The notes: a model not told the origin generated them from the sequence alone. Positions 1 to 13,500 are shown, counted from the first letter of the stretch. The stretch is DNA of 64,000 nucleotides from Antedon bifida (GCA_963402885.1 OY727095.1:1555001-1619000), one strand, 5' to 3'. Program-made: numbers and translations.

Positions 1-2408
1 CTTTGTAGTGAATATATGGTATTGTTTTGCAACAATTTATAATATTATGCTAAGTACCTATTATTCATAGTCATTTTCACAATTTCCGCATTAAAAGAAA
101 GAAAAAGAAAGCAAACAAGAGGTCAGATTTATTAACAACTATTGTTCTTATTTTCCCGACAATATGTTAGCAATTACGCACTTTATTCCAAGTATTAGAA
201 ATTATTTTAAGTTTTAAAAGGAAAAAGAAAGCAAACAAAGGTCAAAATTTGACCCCAGCGGAACATGTCTCATTGAATGTGGACAGAAACCAGAGGTGAA
301 CTCATTGCTATGAATCACAGAAAAGGAAAGCCCTCTTATTGCAAGTTCCTCACTGATTTACTCAGAGGGAAACTAGTTTCAATTTGGTTCAACCTTTTCA
401 CTTAAGTTTCATTGGACAAAATAAAATTCATCAAAATCCCCACTCCCCGCCTACTGGAGGACGACTGTTCAGTAGTGTATAACAATCCCTTTTGATTGGA
501 AATTAAAACGGTTTGTTAAAATCTCCACTCCCCTCCTACAAAAGTATTTTTACAGCATAACAATGTGATTGGACATAATTACAACGGTTCATTAAAAATG
601 CCAACTCCTTCCTAATGATACATTGCAAAACAAAAGAAGCTTGCTATGACCTCAAAGTATCATTCATAATTGTATTATTGTTATACCAATATATTTCAAG
701 TTTATCTTTCACTTTTAATAGAATAGGCTATTGTCAACTTATCCAGGTAAAGCTAGGCACAAAATAGACTTTGTTGAATTTGTTAGTACCTTTTGGTAAA
801 ATAACAATTTGATTTAGTCTGGATCAAATCTAGCAATAAAAAATCCATTAACATTGTGGGTAAAAATAGAGTGTTATATTTCTATCTTGCATATGTTTAA
901 TAAGACTTGCTAATGTTGCTAGCCTAAAAAATAATAGTATGAATTGTGAATGTGTTTTCACTCTTATTGAATACCGCAACCACAATTTTTATAGCTACAG
1001 AAGCTTCCATGGTAGTAGACTACTAGTACTATAAGGGGGGGGGGGATAAAGGCAGAGAAGGTCTTCAGGGTTTCAGCATGTGTTTGTGGTTGGGGAGTGG
1101 GAAGGGGAATGTGTGTGTGAGTATTAGGTGGGAGAAGGGGAATTTTTGAGTACAATTTATTTCAGTTTGAGCTTTTGTTCTCCTGTCTGTACATTGGAAA
1201 GCCTCCCGTCAAAATCTAAGAAATGTATCAAATTATAGCTGCAGCATTAAATTAAATAAAACTTTACTATTTAAAAAAAATTTTTTAAATGATTACTAAT
1301 ACTTTTAAATGAATTACATGTGGCATGATTCTCCCGTCCAAAGGTCAAATACTGGCTTAGTTTCATTAATATTATACACTCATGACATATGAATACCATA
1401 CTATTTAGTTTCTTGAAATGTGTTGTGTTACAACTGAAGGAGATATTACATTTTAATTAAAACGTTATGATTCATTTACTAAGCAGGAAGGATGTATATT
1501 TGCAAATATCCACATCCGAATAAAGGACAGACATTTTACAACAATTTGTTTGTACCCACCATTTCAAGATAAATTCATTCAATTACATAATAATTAAAAT
1601 TCAAATAATCATTGAAGATACTGTACTAGACAATATGATGGCTCTACTCTGAATTTGTAGTATGTTTAAGCACCATTAAGAAAAATAGTAATACCATCCT
1701 CAATCAGCATATTCAATGTTTTCCATTTCCTACTGTAAGTCTGTGTAAGGGATCACATCAGAATTATTCGCATGCATCTACTGCAGTAAAAGTACTACAC
1801 ATTTTGTTTTAATCTTTAAACAATTATCTAGAATGCTTGGAATAATCATACTCACTGCTTATGTACAGTAGTAACTTTGAAATCATCTGTTAATCTCTGT
1901 CTACACTATCAAAAAAAGTGTGATGTGCCCAAATATGGTAGTGATATGCCCAAATATGTTACAGTAGCGATATGACATCATCATGTCCATATGGGCACAT
2001 CAAATTCATTTTTTTACATTTTTTTTTTCTCACATAAAGTTTGATAGTGTAAGTTACTATATTGCATTAAATAAATGTAGTTCATGCAGTCTGTACTACT
2101 GTAACACACTCGCATATGGTCGAGTATCTAAAGATTTTGTGGTTTGTTTTTTTTTACTTTATAAATAAATATTTTTTTAATGTGAATGCATAAAACATTT
2201 ATTTTTTAAATGTATGATTTAAAATTTTATTCATTCATCATTGATTTAGCATACATGGTCAAATTTGTGGGAATGTTTTTTGGACTGTACCATTAGGACT
2301 GGAGACCTGTTAGGTAAATTGTTTTGTATAGTGTTCAAGGTGAATAAGGTTATTGTTGGTTTTATCCAGGTAAGCATAGCATGAACATTCAGCAAATGGA
2401 ATACTTAC
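1..2408. other. CPEB gene intron/flank, no exon recognised
   Basis: This AT-rich stretch lies downstream of the 118-nt CPEB exon on the minus strand, so it should be part of its next intron. I looked for the conserved region leading into the CPEB RRMs and saw none. It holds a G-run of about 11 near 1035, a GT-rich patch near 1095-1125 and one inverted-repeat transposon copy at 1891-2051. Short ORFs here look random. Confidence 0.5.
1891..2051 (+). mobile_element. MITE family A, copy 1
   Basis: A short non-autonomous DNA transposon copy. It starts with a CTCTGTCTACACTATCAAA-type terminus and ends with the inverse (TTTGATAGTGTA). The interior carries the family core GTGATGTGCCCAAATATGGTAGTGATATG and the inverse GGGCACATCA. 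Four other copies occur in this window. No coding capacity. The left end is intact and the right end is partly degraded. Confidence 0.75.
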
Positions 2409-2526
2409 ATGGACCACTTCCAAATGGATCAAGAGGCTGGTCTGCTCCCTTCATAATATCTAACAATTGATGCTCCAATGATGACAGTTTCATTGGGTCG
2501 CCCATAGAGTTTGCCATTTGTCGATC
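2409..2526 (-). CDS. CPEB4-like: CPEB2/3/4-like protein, coding exon 2
   Basis: A 118-nt internal exon of a cytoplasmic polyadenylation element-binding protein. On the minus strand it is preceded by TTTTTCTCAG and followed by GTAAGT. It continues the reading frame of the first coding exon in phase 0 and ends after one base of a codon. It encodes residues about 369-407, beginning DRQMANSMGDP and containing SSLEHQLLDIM. This matches the vertebrate CPEB4 segment DRPRTFDMHSLESSLIDIM (family knowledge), a block placed between the disordered N-terminus and the RRMs. The next exons, with the RRMs and the ZZ-type zinc-binding domain, are not in this window. Confidence 0.9.
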
Positions 2527-2902
2527 CTGAGAAAAACAATCATTTCAGTACGATTAAAATTAGAACTTTCCAGTATTATAAATACAATAAGATGTCCACA
2601 GGAAATGTTGGCTTAAGACCAAGATGTAAACTAACGTGATAGCGATACTAAACAAGAGCAATTAAAACTATGTTGGCCTGGGAAGCAACACAATATGACA
2701 AAAGCAACCAAAGACAGATAATGTAAAACAATACTGATTGGGTCAACAATAAAACTAACCAAAAATAGCAATTATGGGGTAGGGATTGTACAGCCATTAT
2801 AAAAAAGAAAAACCTATTTCATTTTCTGAGACAAGAAAACAGCAAGAGGTCTATTTATCAGCACATTTTCGCAGATTGCAGATACTGTACATTGAGTATT
2901 CG

Positions 2903-2996
2903 ATAGTGTCATAACTACTATTTGGGCATATCACTACCATATTTGGGCACACCACACATTTTTTGTCAAACTAGTTTGATAGTTTATAAAGAGCTT
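2903..2996 (-). mobile_element. MITE family A, copy 2 (partial)
   Basis: A truncated copy in inverse orientation to copy 1. It has TTTGGGCATATCACTACCATATTTGGGCACACCACAC followed by the TTTTGTCAAACTAGTTTGATAG half-terminus and GAGCTT. The other terminus is lost. It lies inside the CPEB intron. Confidence 0.7.
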
Positions 2997-4909
2997 GCAG
3001 ATGGGATGGTATTTCAAATTCAATTTATGCAAATTTATTCCTCCAGATAGATATTTTGGTACAAGCCCATTTCACAAACCAACAAAAATTAAATTTTAAT
3101 ATTCTTCTAAACAAGGTCGATTACATAATATCTGACAATTAACACAAAGCTTTATGAGGGCAGTTCTGTGTGTGTTTGTTTTCCTCTATACAGTATCTCA
3201 ACTGATAAAATAGTATGAAGTTCAAGCAAAATTTAGGTACAGTACACTACACTAGGCACCTTCAATAGGGATGGGATTTTACTTGGATATTCATTAACAT
3301 AATGTAGGCACCTTCAATAGGGGTGGGATTATACTTGGATAACAATGGAATTTTAAAATATATCCTACAGTACATAAGGGCTGGAATTATTTTCTAGCAT
3401 GTAGTTTTATATTCAATATTTAATTTTATTAATAAATTATTCATAATTAAATAGTAATCAAATCTAAGTAAGAATTATTAATTTGGCTTATTCAAATGCT
3501 AACAATACTCTTTGTCGGTAACAGACAATAATGAGATAATTACAAAGGATGCACATTTACCATTAAGGAAATAATGACTTAACAATAACATGGTTTTTTA
3601 AATTTCATTGTACTTTATAATTCCCCAACTGAGTGTCAGCTAAACTGCATGAATAATCAGTCCAGGGGACATCAATACAGTTGGATTTTTAATCAGCATT
3701 TTAAATTAAATTTTCCAAATTTGTCGAAATTTTATTCAAGGATACAAAATGTCAATTTTATGACAAAGGACGAAGATTTCCCTTAAATAGGAAATAACAA
3801 TTGATTTAAGTAGAATTTATTAACAAAGAAAATTAATGTTTAATATTCTGAATATTTATTTATTTTTCAATAGACAATTGATAAAACATTTATAGGGCAT
3901 TGTTTCTACTATTGAAAAACACAAATATTATTATTTATAACCTCTGTACCACAGAACCACAAATTTGTAAATTGCTAATCATTTGTGGTAATTATTCAGT
4001 AATACTTACTGTATATGTGTGTCATCATTACCCACAATGCAAATCAAGTAAGATTTAATTGAACAGAAGATAATGTACTGAATTTGACCTGAGGTGAAAA
4101 TGAGGTCATATTTTACGTTGCTACTAAAACTGATCCGTATTTGGCTTTTACTGCTTTTTATAGTTGGCTTACCCTTATTATTAATTATTATTGATTAGGT
4201 ATTTTGAAATTGAACGATCCCAAAAATGAAATAGACGATTGATTATGAGAAGATACAGTATTTATTATCAGGCTGTGAATATGATCAAAAGTTCACCGTT
4301 CAAGTGAGTATCATGTCAGGAATCGCTAAACAAAACACAAATCTGGTTTTTTAAATAACTTTATCTTATAATTATCGCTTCCAACTTTATTTGGAACACA
4401 AACGCTTAAACATGTCTATTGTTACGCCATTGATAACATCTAGGGTCTATGTTTAATTAGTTGACGTGTCAACAATGCAAATGTAGTTAGCAGCCTATCT
4501 TTACCAGGCACTATCTGATAGAGAGTTCAAAGGTCAAAGCAAAGCATTGCAACACTACTACTGTACAGACTAGGTTAAACGATGATTAGGCTATTTACCC
4601 AGGCAACCAAATAAATCAGTGTAATCATTTCATAGTACAATATGCCCTATTAAACAACACAATGATGCGCCTATTCTATTAAGGTACTTTATAGTTGAAA
4701 ATCATTGTTTATGCATCATGTCACATACTCAATCTTCTTCAAAAGGATTAATTTCAATAAAACAATGACACCCACATAGTTATTATTATTAATAATAATT
4801 ATTAATATTATTTTATTATTTTCATTTTTTATTTCATAGTGTCCACAGAAAAGATGGGTCTATAAAATGATGCTTTATAAACCTAGATGCTCAGTGAGTG
4901 TAAGCAGAA

Positions 4910-5030
4910 AGAATTGAACCCTAGTGCCATGTGAGGATTGAACCCTAGCCCTATAGTAGGTCAGGATTGAACCCTAGAACTTGGAAGGCAAGCATGTTAA
5001 CTACAAGGATACAGCTCTCTGCTACATTAT
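4910..5030 (-). repeat. tRNA-derived SINE-like segment with tripled B-box-like unit
   Basis: Read on the minus strand, GAGCTGTATCCTTGTAGTTAAC resembles a pol III A box. It is followed at tRNA-like spacing by TCTAGGGTTCAATCC, resembling a B box. The B-box-like unit (plus-strand GATTGAACCCTAG) occurs three times within about 70 bp. This fits a decayed tRNA-derived SINE rather than a working tRNA, because I cannot form a good cloverleaf. Confidence 0.45.
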
Positions 5031-5875
5031 GGATGGGTTTGTAGAATCAGTCAAATTAAATATATTTTGCGATATTAAATTTTATTATTAAAAAACTTGT
5101 ACCAAAGCGCTATGTACTAAAATCAATGATTAAATAAGAATGGAAAAATAAACTCCACATTGAGATTACTAATTATAATATTAATCCCATATTAACATAT
5201 GCCATATCTACTTCAATTTAAAGATAGTACAATACTAATGAAAATATGGCCACTACAAAAATAAGATCAATACGAGAGAATGGAGCCTAGAGAATACAAA
5301 ATATTGATCACTAAAGACCTTGGTTTGACCATGTGTTGGTCTCATTTGAATAATAAAACTACAAGTGTTAGCAAAGGCAGCTTGACATATAACGCACCAG
5401 GACATTAGAAAATTAGCGCACCATCGTACAGTAATATAATATATTCAATACACTTTCACTTCTAATTTCATCAAATACTGTATATTCCGAGAAATCATGT
5501 CTCATCAATAATACAGTATACTCTAATTGGGAGTGTCTCAGACAGTGAATATTTTACACATTGAATTTAACGAATAATAAATTATGCTAAAATTGGAATG
5601 CATGAGATGATGATGATTTGACCTTTCACAATTATTTATGATGGTTTTAATTCATAAATAGTTAATGAGTTTATTAATATTTCAAATATTGAAGAAATTA
5701 TCTCTATTTAAAAATTCCTTTAATATTTATATATTTTATAAAATTTACAAACATTTATTCACGGACAATTTTTTAGACACACAAATACTTTGGTTGGTCC
5801 GTTAATTTGGAATCTAAAGTAAGCTATAATATGAGAGTATATTAAGGTTGTAATAACATTTTAATATAAACTCAC

Positions 5876-6979
5876 CTGGCCATGGTATGGGAAAAGTGTG
5901 TTGGTGTTGATATCGCCATTCCTTTTTTGGTGGTACCCACTTCCTGGTATACCCATATTCATAGGATTCTTGCCAGGTACAGACGAACTGCGCTGGAATT
6001 TAGGCGGTGAAATTATTGGGTTCGACGGTCTACCCTTAGTGGGCGAAAGCGGTCCAAGTTGACTATTCATTAGAGAAGGCATGGACCGTCTGTTGAGTGC
6101 ATTGGTAGCATTTTGACTGTGTATGTTAGAAGAATTTGCTGCACTCCATGGATTATTGTGATGTTGGTGCATTGTTTGTCCGGAGGCTGTGCTCCATCTC
6201 GATTGCTGCTGCTGTTGTGGATTACTCCAGTTGTACTGTTTCTGGGGAATGAATAGACTACCAGCAACTTGAGCTTGTAGTTGCTGAATCTGGGCCTGTT
6301 GTAACTGAACTTGTTGTAGCTGACTGGCAGTTTGAAAGAATGCTTGTTGTGTGGGCTGGGGAGGCAAGCAACTGTGCCGATGCTGTTGCTGCTGCTGTTT
6401 CTGCATGTTTAGCTGAGAGGCGGCGAGGCTAGGACTAAACATTGAAGCATTTAGTGTATAATTTGGAAATTGCACGGTTCCATTGAGGGAGTGAAGGTTT
6501 TGAAGTTGAGTTTCATCAGCCAAAGCTGATGACCAAAATGCTGGACTAACACCATTATTTGCTACACTGTTTGCACTGGTTGACGAAGCTAGTGTAGAAA
6601 TAGGCTCTTGCTGAAAACCAACCAGCTGTTGTTGCAATGTTGATGCTGTAGAAGAGTCAATTGACTCTGTAATTATCTCTTGTTTAAAATCTTTCTCAGG
6701 GACGGTTGCTGAATTAAGTTCTTCTGACTTAGATTTTGGAGAAATATCAGAGTTATCAGAATTTACCTCAGCACTAGGAGAAAGTTGTTGTAATTGTAAT
6801 GACTGCTGCTTCATAGCCAGTTTTTCAGCAATAATCTCATCCTGCATGATGGTTGCAGAGTCGTTGTTGTTATTGTTGGACGAAAACAAAGACGTTGTTC
6901 CACGGTTAATTGGATAAAATTCTAACGGAGAAAGTGGCCTAGTGTGACTTGTGGTTCCTCGATAACCGTAATCCCCCAT
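5876..6979 (-). CDS. CPEB4-like: CPEB2/3/4-like protein, first coding exon
   Basis: This exon encodes the N-terminal 368 residues of a cytoplasmic polyadenylation element-binding protein of the CPEB2/3/4 class. These RNA-binding regulators bind U-rich elements in 3' UTRs and control poly(A) tail length and translation, including at synapses. The start MGDYGYR matches the MGDYGF start of vertebrate CPEB4. Residues about 45-66 (QDEI, then QQLSPSA) match CPEB4's QDEI...QQLSPSP. The rest is low-complexity: an N5 run near 36-40, a Q6 run near 195, QLQQVQLQQAQIQQLQAQ near 220, another Q-run near 257, and Ser/Pro sites such as GPLSPTK and RSSSVPG near 309-335. The start is fixed by an in-frame TAG seven codons upstream (6998-7000). 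The exon ends at a consensus GTGAGT donor and joins the 2409-2526 exon in phase 0. The gene continues off the left edge. Confidence 0.92.
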
Positions 6980-6999
6980 TAGAGAAAGAAGGGAGGGCT

Positions 7000-7240
7000 A
7001 GCTTCTGCTATTCTTCTGTAAACCTGGAACAGCTGTGCGTTATCCAGTATTGCTAGGCCCTACAGCTGTATGTACTTCTTCGCTTCACACACACCTCTCT
7101 CGTACGCTTTCAACTCGCTAATGTAGCGTACTTTCGATATTTCAGTTGTCTGCTGTTTCAGAAAAACGCCGCCAGCGTTGTGACCATGAAGGTCGTCTGC
7201 CAAGTCCGCTTTGTGTGGTGATTGGTTATTTCCTATATTA
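7000..7240 (-). promoter_or_regulatory. candidate CPEB 5' UTR / promoter region
   Basis: Directly upstream of the CPEB start codon the DNA becomes richer in G+C and CpG than its surroundings (GGCGGCGTTTTTC on the minus strand near 7170). On the minus strand a CCAAT box (ACCAAT, 7226-7221) lies about 245 bases before the ATG. No clear TATA box is visible. A TTTACAG near 7017 could also be an acceptor for a 5' UTR intron, so the true start of transcription may be further right. Confidence 0.3.
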
Positions 7241-7999
7241 CGTAATTATAAAGTACATGCTTATTGGAGTTTTCTTAATAAAAGTACGATATAGTATTAA
7301 ATAAAACCATAGTAATTGGACATGTAGATGGTTTTTGAATAATATATTTTGTGTTAAATGTAGTAAAACTCAGTGAAATAAAATGGATGGAATAAAGTAG
7401 TATTTATGTAGATGGCGCTAGCATTACTTTCCTAAAACTTTAGCATCAATATTTCTAAACAAAACTATAAAAATATTGTAAACAAGGATAAATGGAGCAT
7501 AGATTTTTCACATGTGTGGTTTTTTCCTATACTTTGTTTACTCTTTGTTATTTTCTTCAACTAAACCATTCTTTTGTCTTTCACCTATCACAAAATTGGT
7601 CGCGTGCGAGTCCTTTGTTTTCACCCTTCTTTTGTTCCATCCATTACCAATCTTATTGTTTACCTCTAACTAAACTCGGGGCATTGAAAACATTAGAGGG
7701 TAGTGTGAATAAGCTTTTACGAAATAAACTGGTACTGGTTCATAAAAGGTCACTTTTTTATTGTTGAAGTTTTCATAATTTAAAAAAAAATGGACGATCC
7801 TTTATTAACGAGCTGTTTCCTTCATTTCGGTAAAAACTCGGTTTATTACCCTTTTGAATAATGTATCTATCATAAAACTAAATACAATTTTAGAAATACA
7901 AACACACTTTTTAAGCATCCATATCTATGGGACACTCTATATTAAGGGTGCACTTTCCTGTGAAACGACGAACAGGCTCTTTTGGAACATGATTGATGG

Positions 8000-8073
8000 G
8001 AAACGCATACAGAAAACAAACGCATAATACAGACAACAAACGCATACAGAAAACAAACGCATACAGTGAAATC
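8000..8073. repeat. short tandem repeat, ACAAACGCATACAGAAA units
   Basis: About four imperfect copies of a 16-22-bp unit (AACGCATACAGAAAACA) in a row. Confidence 0.6.
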
Positions 8074-8136
8074 ATATTTGGGACTATTCAGAGGACAGAG
8101 AACTCTTCCCAACCAACCAACGAGTGTTAAAACTCT

Positions 8137-8206
8137 ATACCCCTATTATTATGAAACACTTTTATTTTGTTGGGTCCCTTAATGTGTCCTCTTAATAGGA
8201 GTTGTA
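8137..8206. repeat. family H short inverted repeat (CTATTAA...TTAATAG)
   Basis: It begins ACCCCTATTATTATGAAACAC and ends TTGTTGGGTCCCTTAATGTGTCCTCTTAATAGGAG. The ends are imperfectly complementary. Related copies lie at 29820-29866, 40068-40151, 43966-44027 and 50548-50604, with partial ones near 7926, 9757 and 11668. It is a dispersed short palindromic repeat without coding capacity. Confidence 0.6.
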
Positions 8207-10185
8207 CTATATTATGTTTATCGAACTCTCTATCTATCGGAACACACAGTGATGTTAGAAACTTTTATGTTTTACGGTTCCAAATTGGCACCCATGAAAC
8301 ACAATATACAGATTTAAAAAAATATTGAACATAGTGCGATATCATAACTTCGTACTACGGATGTACTACTAAGCCTAATTCTAATGATGTCACTTGATTT
8401 GCAAACTCTTTGTGACATTTTAATTAAGACTCGATCTTTACACTGATTTAATAAGAAAATGCTGATTATCCATTTACAGGATACGACCGATATTATCTAT
8501 ATTGATTCCACGATACATAATGGGTTATTTAGACGACGACCGGTAACCTAGATACAGTCTTTGTAGCATCAATGTTGGCGTGTCTATATATAGTCACGAA
8601 GAATGCATATGATATATAATTATATAAACTGTAACTCAGTGGTGGAGAGATAGTTTAAACGGATTGTATCGCTCTAGATGAAGAAATAACCAGATCATAA
8701 TAGGTCCGGATTCATTAATTGGTATTATATTATATATATATATGATTGGACGATTGTGGGTCACACATGGCGTGCAATAGTACGGTACGCACTATTGTAC
8801 GCCAATATTAAGTATTTCAGGATCACTTTGTTGGGAGACTATGACTAGGCCTATAATAGGTCACTACAATAATAGGCGTGTCTAGTTGGGGAGGCGACTC
8901 GGAACGGCTTAAAATTGCGTGTTGTAGGCCCTGAGCCTCCATTTACTTTTCACTTTTATTAATCAATTGTAGTGAAATGTTCCCCTCTTTACCATTTGGC
9001 CATTTCAAATGATACCCCTTACTCTTTCCCCTCTCCACACCCCTTCACTTTCCATTCCCTATCACGTCATGATACTGATACTGACTGTCAGTGTGGTGTA
9101 AGTTATACCCCAATGCGTTTTCATCATCAGACCGTCCGTTCACACAGCAGAGTCGCATCAGGAGTTGTTTATGCAATCTAATTCTTTCAGCTGTATTGTC
9201 GCTGTCGTTGTCACAGCCAATGGTCCAATGGATTCACTCTGAGAAGTTTATCACTAAAGTCGCGTGCCAGTGCTTTGTAATACTTAATCCCTTTTGTTCT
9301 TGCGTAAAGCAAGATATGTAGGGGATGAATAGAACAATTACTAGGACTTCCCCCTGGGGCTATTCTCACGTACAACAGTATATATCGGTTTGTTTGTGTA
9401 GTGGGATACAGCATGATATTGTATACCATTACTCCATGTGTATACGGAGTACAGTAGTATTCACATTAAAATTGAAAAAATTCATCTCCTTCCCAAAATA
9501 TTTTTGATATCAAATTTTCGTTTTTAGTAAAGGTAAAGATAAACGTTGAAACTTACCAACTTTTTCAAGGTAGTGGTGTCAGCTTGATATCAAAAGTATT
9601 CACATTGGTAGTCAACCATTGATACATTTTTTAAGAGTATGTATTCAATTAAGTAACTCATCGATTTCAATTTATCATAACCTTGAGATTAAAACATTAA
9701 AACGTAATCTGTCATTATAAGGGCCCTATAATTTCGATGCAGTATAGATATACTTCATTGGGACACCTAGGCACTCATTATTTTGAGGACACTTTTCCGA
9801 CTAACGAACGAGCCAATGCAATTATGTATATTTTAATATTAAGACGAACCCCTATTTTAGAGGACGCCCTATATTAAAGGGATGCGGGCAATATAATGTT
9901 TCAATTTCAAGACAAAGCCCTAATTAGGACATCACACATGGGAAGTGAATGATACGGGTAATGTGTTCCAACACTAAAACAAAGCCAGTATAATTTAAAG
10001 GACACCCTTTCGAAAGGACACTTTCTTGTGTCTGTGTTGTAGTAAGGGTTCTATGAAACAGAGTAGTGCGCATGTCTCATTGACCATCGCAGTAACAGAT
10101 TTTGAATTGTTTAAAATGAAAATTAATACAATCGGAACCATGTTCATATTTGACTAATATTACACGGCATATAAAATGTTGAACA

Positions 10186-10509
10186 GAAGATGTATCGTCC
10201 CCCTGAAAATATATTTTGTTAATTTTTTTTGTCGAATGCCAATTTAATAGTTATTCACTTTGACCAAAAATTGGACCAAAAAAAAATATTTACTTGAAAA
10301 AACTGTAATTTAAAGCAAAAATTAGTCAAATTTGGCTGCCTGCCAATGGGTTTTTGATTGAATTTAACCGTTTCTTCTTTTGTCAATTTATACTGAAAAC
10401 GTTTTTTTTTCTACGGAAGTGTAACTTTGTTAAAACTAAAATGGCCTAATCAAAGTCTGATTTTATTATTCTTCATTTTTCATGTTTTTGGGGGAATATA
10501 CATCTTTAA
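10186..10509 (+). mobile_element. MITE family G, copy 1
   Basis: A 0.32-kb element with terminus GATGTATCGTCCCCC and the inverse GGGGGAATATACATCTTTAA. The interior includes TTATTCACTTTGACCAAAAATTGGA and TTCTACGGAAGTGTAACTTTG. The same interior is found at 20945-21280 (inverse), 30378-30763 and 41401-41645 (inverse, truncated). No ORF of note. Confidence 0.8.
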
Positions 10510-13500
10510 GGGAATCGGTATATGCATACCATATTTATAATACCGTTTTAGAAAACTGTTTAACTGTTGAAATTCCTTTCACAACCTTCTTTCGCGTTAA
10601 CTTAACATACTCAAAGATTGTCAATGTAGCCTATTGTAATTTTTACAGATTTTTAATGATCCGACCAGGGAATCCAGCCTGACCCTGATCTGACCATCTT
10701 TAACGTTTACAGCCACTGTATAAAATGATGGCCGAGAAGACAACAAAGAACATTATAATGTATTCAATTGTTTTGATTTAATTTGATTGGCTTTCGTCTT
10801 AGCGTCACACCTGTTCCAAAATATATCCTTTTGTCTTCCCACCTTTCTTTCATTTTACCCGTGACAAAAACATCGCTGTACAACACCATGGTTAAACAGT
10901 GTATCCAGAAGGTGACGAGAGGGCTTGATCTACCCGCTTGAGCCAGGAACAAAATAAAAACGGGCAAAATAACACTGCCTAATTATCTAAATGATGGTGT
11001 TGACATAATGGCTCATCCCACCTTTCTTTCGAATATACAATACCTTATTATCAAGTGGCCCTGTAAGACGAAACATATGGAGGAATCCATCTTGGGGAAC
11101 ACGCCCTTTAAGATAAGATGTTTGATGTTTTTTTTTATCTTTTGTGGTTCACCACCACCTTTATTCAATGTTTCATTACATAATTTTTAAACATTTTCTA
11201 CCTTTTTTCATTATTTTCTGTTTTTCACTCATCATTAATATCATAATGTTAATGTTTAATATCATACCATTAGTAAACATTAGCATTCATTTAGTATTTT
11301 GTTTTCTGAATTATGTTTGATGTTAAACTATGGAGGAATTATTGTTATTCAATTTTCTGGACAGACAAGAATTATCTATTATAAGATGCATACGGTATCT
11401 CATATGTATACACTTCATACTCCACTTTGTCTGAAGACTGCTCCAAAATTCGCGTCATCTCACAATTGTTGTTGACGCGTTGTAACGAATCTTTAACGTG
11501 TTTCTGATAAAAAATAATGTTTGATTTTCAATGTCACATATCGCTCATACTTATCTAAATCAGGAGCGCTCGGTGGGGATTTGAAAAATGTAAAATGCTA
11601 TCAAGTACATGCTAACATCACTTTTAATATTATTTGGATATTTAATTGTTTTGTTTTTTTCCTATTCGTGAGATACACCTATTAAGGGAATACTTTCCGT
11701 GAAACGAACAAGGGATAATATACGTTTTACTGCACCCCTAACCCCTAATAAGAGGGCACGCACACTGCTACTGTATATAGAAACAACAATTACACTTATT
11801 TGATGATATGATAAATAATATCATTCTCTTGTTGTTTCTTTGTCCCTTTTCATTGATTGAGGCCTTAATTAATTAATTTCGTTCATCCATCTTGCACATC
11901 GAAATAATTAATAGGATCCTGTGGTTAGGCCGCTTCGATCTGAGTAATAATTTGATAACTAATTTAATGCGCAACGAGAGACAAAGAGTATACGCGGTTA
12001 CATTTCATGTAGGCCCATTCTGTAATAATGAGGCCTCTGAGCTAGGCCTTGTATTGATTGATATGACGTCACATTCGTCGTAATACGGTTGCGACGAGGA
12101 TTATGATTCGTTTTTAGGTCATACAAATAATATTATGCATGGTACCATATGAAAATAATGGTATATTCCATTACTAAAACATTGTCTCTTCGTGTATAAT
12201 ACTTGTTATAACCCTTAATTTCACTCGAACAATACACGAATATTCCGTGTAAAATGATTACAGATTCACAAGCACATTCACAATGAAAAAATAATGTAAA
12301 TTATTTTAACCAAACTAAAAAGTACCAACACTTATGTACTATAGAGGGCAGCAAATACTTGATTGAAGTTATCAGGCGCGGAATTATCGCTCAGCGGTTT
12401 TTGTACTGAAAATATGTAATTTAGTAAATTATTTTTAAAAGTTATTTTTTATCATAGTTGTGTTAGTTATTAATTATCATATTATGTAAGATAAGCTAAA
12501 CATTTAGTTTAGTGTTGTGGACTATTTTGAGAGAGGTTGTCTCTACAAATTCAATTTACTAGTAGGCCTAGTATAGTACGGTAATAAAGCGCTTTTAGAT
12601 TTTTTTTTTTTAAATCAAATTAATAGTTTTAATAATATTTGGAATTAGAATGATCTGGCCTTTAATTAGAATAGTACCAATAAGTGTTATAAACATGTAC
12701 AGTGTAGTAATTCATTCATCGTGATATGTACAAATTCAAGTGTAGCGCCACCAACATTTTATAAAAGTTTGTAGTAGTAGTCCTATCCGACTGTTACATA
12801 AGCATTCGTTGATTTAGGCCAGGCCTCACGTTTTATAGTGTTCTTTTTCTATTTTTTAATGTGTGTCTAGTGTAGGCCTTATGTGCTCTGTGTTCATCTA
12901 GGCCACATATGGGTTGGTAGGAGAAAGAAGCCTTGCATTATCTGCTAATGACTCGCAACCAAAGAGAGAAAAAAACAACAATCACTGCTGATGTTCTTCA
13001 AGTCAGCTGCGTGGGATCATTCCTACGCATTTATTATCTTTTAAAAGTTGTTCACATGATTTGTATTACTGTGAAACAGTACAAAATGGCTTTGTATCTT
13101 AATGTTGATAATGAGACAATTGTGCATAAAACACCGTAATTTACAAACATAAACATAATTAAAGCTATGGTTTCATCCATCTACTCTTGCTTTCTTTTGA
13201 GACGTGCGTAGAGCGCCACCAGGCGGTGTTTTACTCTCCCAGCTGCTCAATTATAGGTATGACATGCTATGTGTGCCAAATTGTACGAATCGCCATCCAA
13301 TTGCCTAGCGAAACTATCTATAGAGTCTGTGTCATTAATAATAGGCCTCTATAATGCGCACGACCATGCTTGTACAAAGTAAAAAAAATATTGACAAGTA
13401 CGATAATATTGTGGTAATGGCTATATTACAATCAGTTAGTTATAATAGTGTTATTAAATAACAAATATTAGTAAATGTTCTGGTTATGTATTCTAAAAAT

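Larger units (their letters stand above)
2527..5875 (-). other. CPEB intron (3.35 kb)
   Basis: The intron between the two CPEB coding exons, with GTGAGT donor at 5875-5870 and a CTCAG acceptor at 2527. It is AT-rich. It contains a partial family A MITE (2903-2996), a direct repeat of an AGGCACCTTCAATAGGG segment near 3256 and 3307, and a tRNA-like segment with three GATTGAACCCTAG copies near 4915-4990. I see no other exon. Confidence 0.75.

Noticed and set aside
7492..7767. 91-codon plus-strand ORF upstream of CPEB
   Set aside because: Phe/Leu/Ser-rich from T-rich DNA, no motif, no conservation cue; not a convincing divergent gene.
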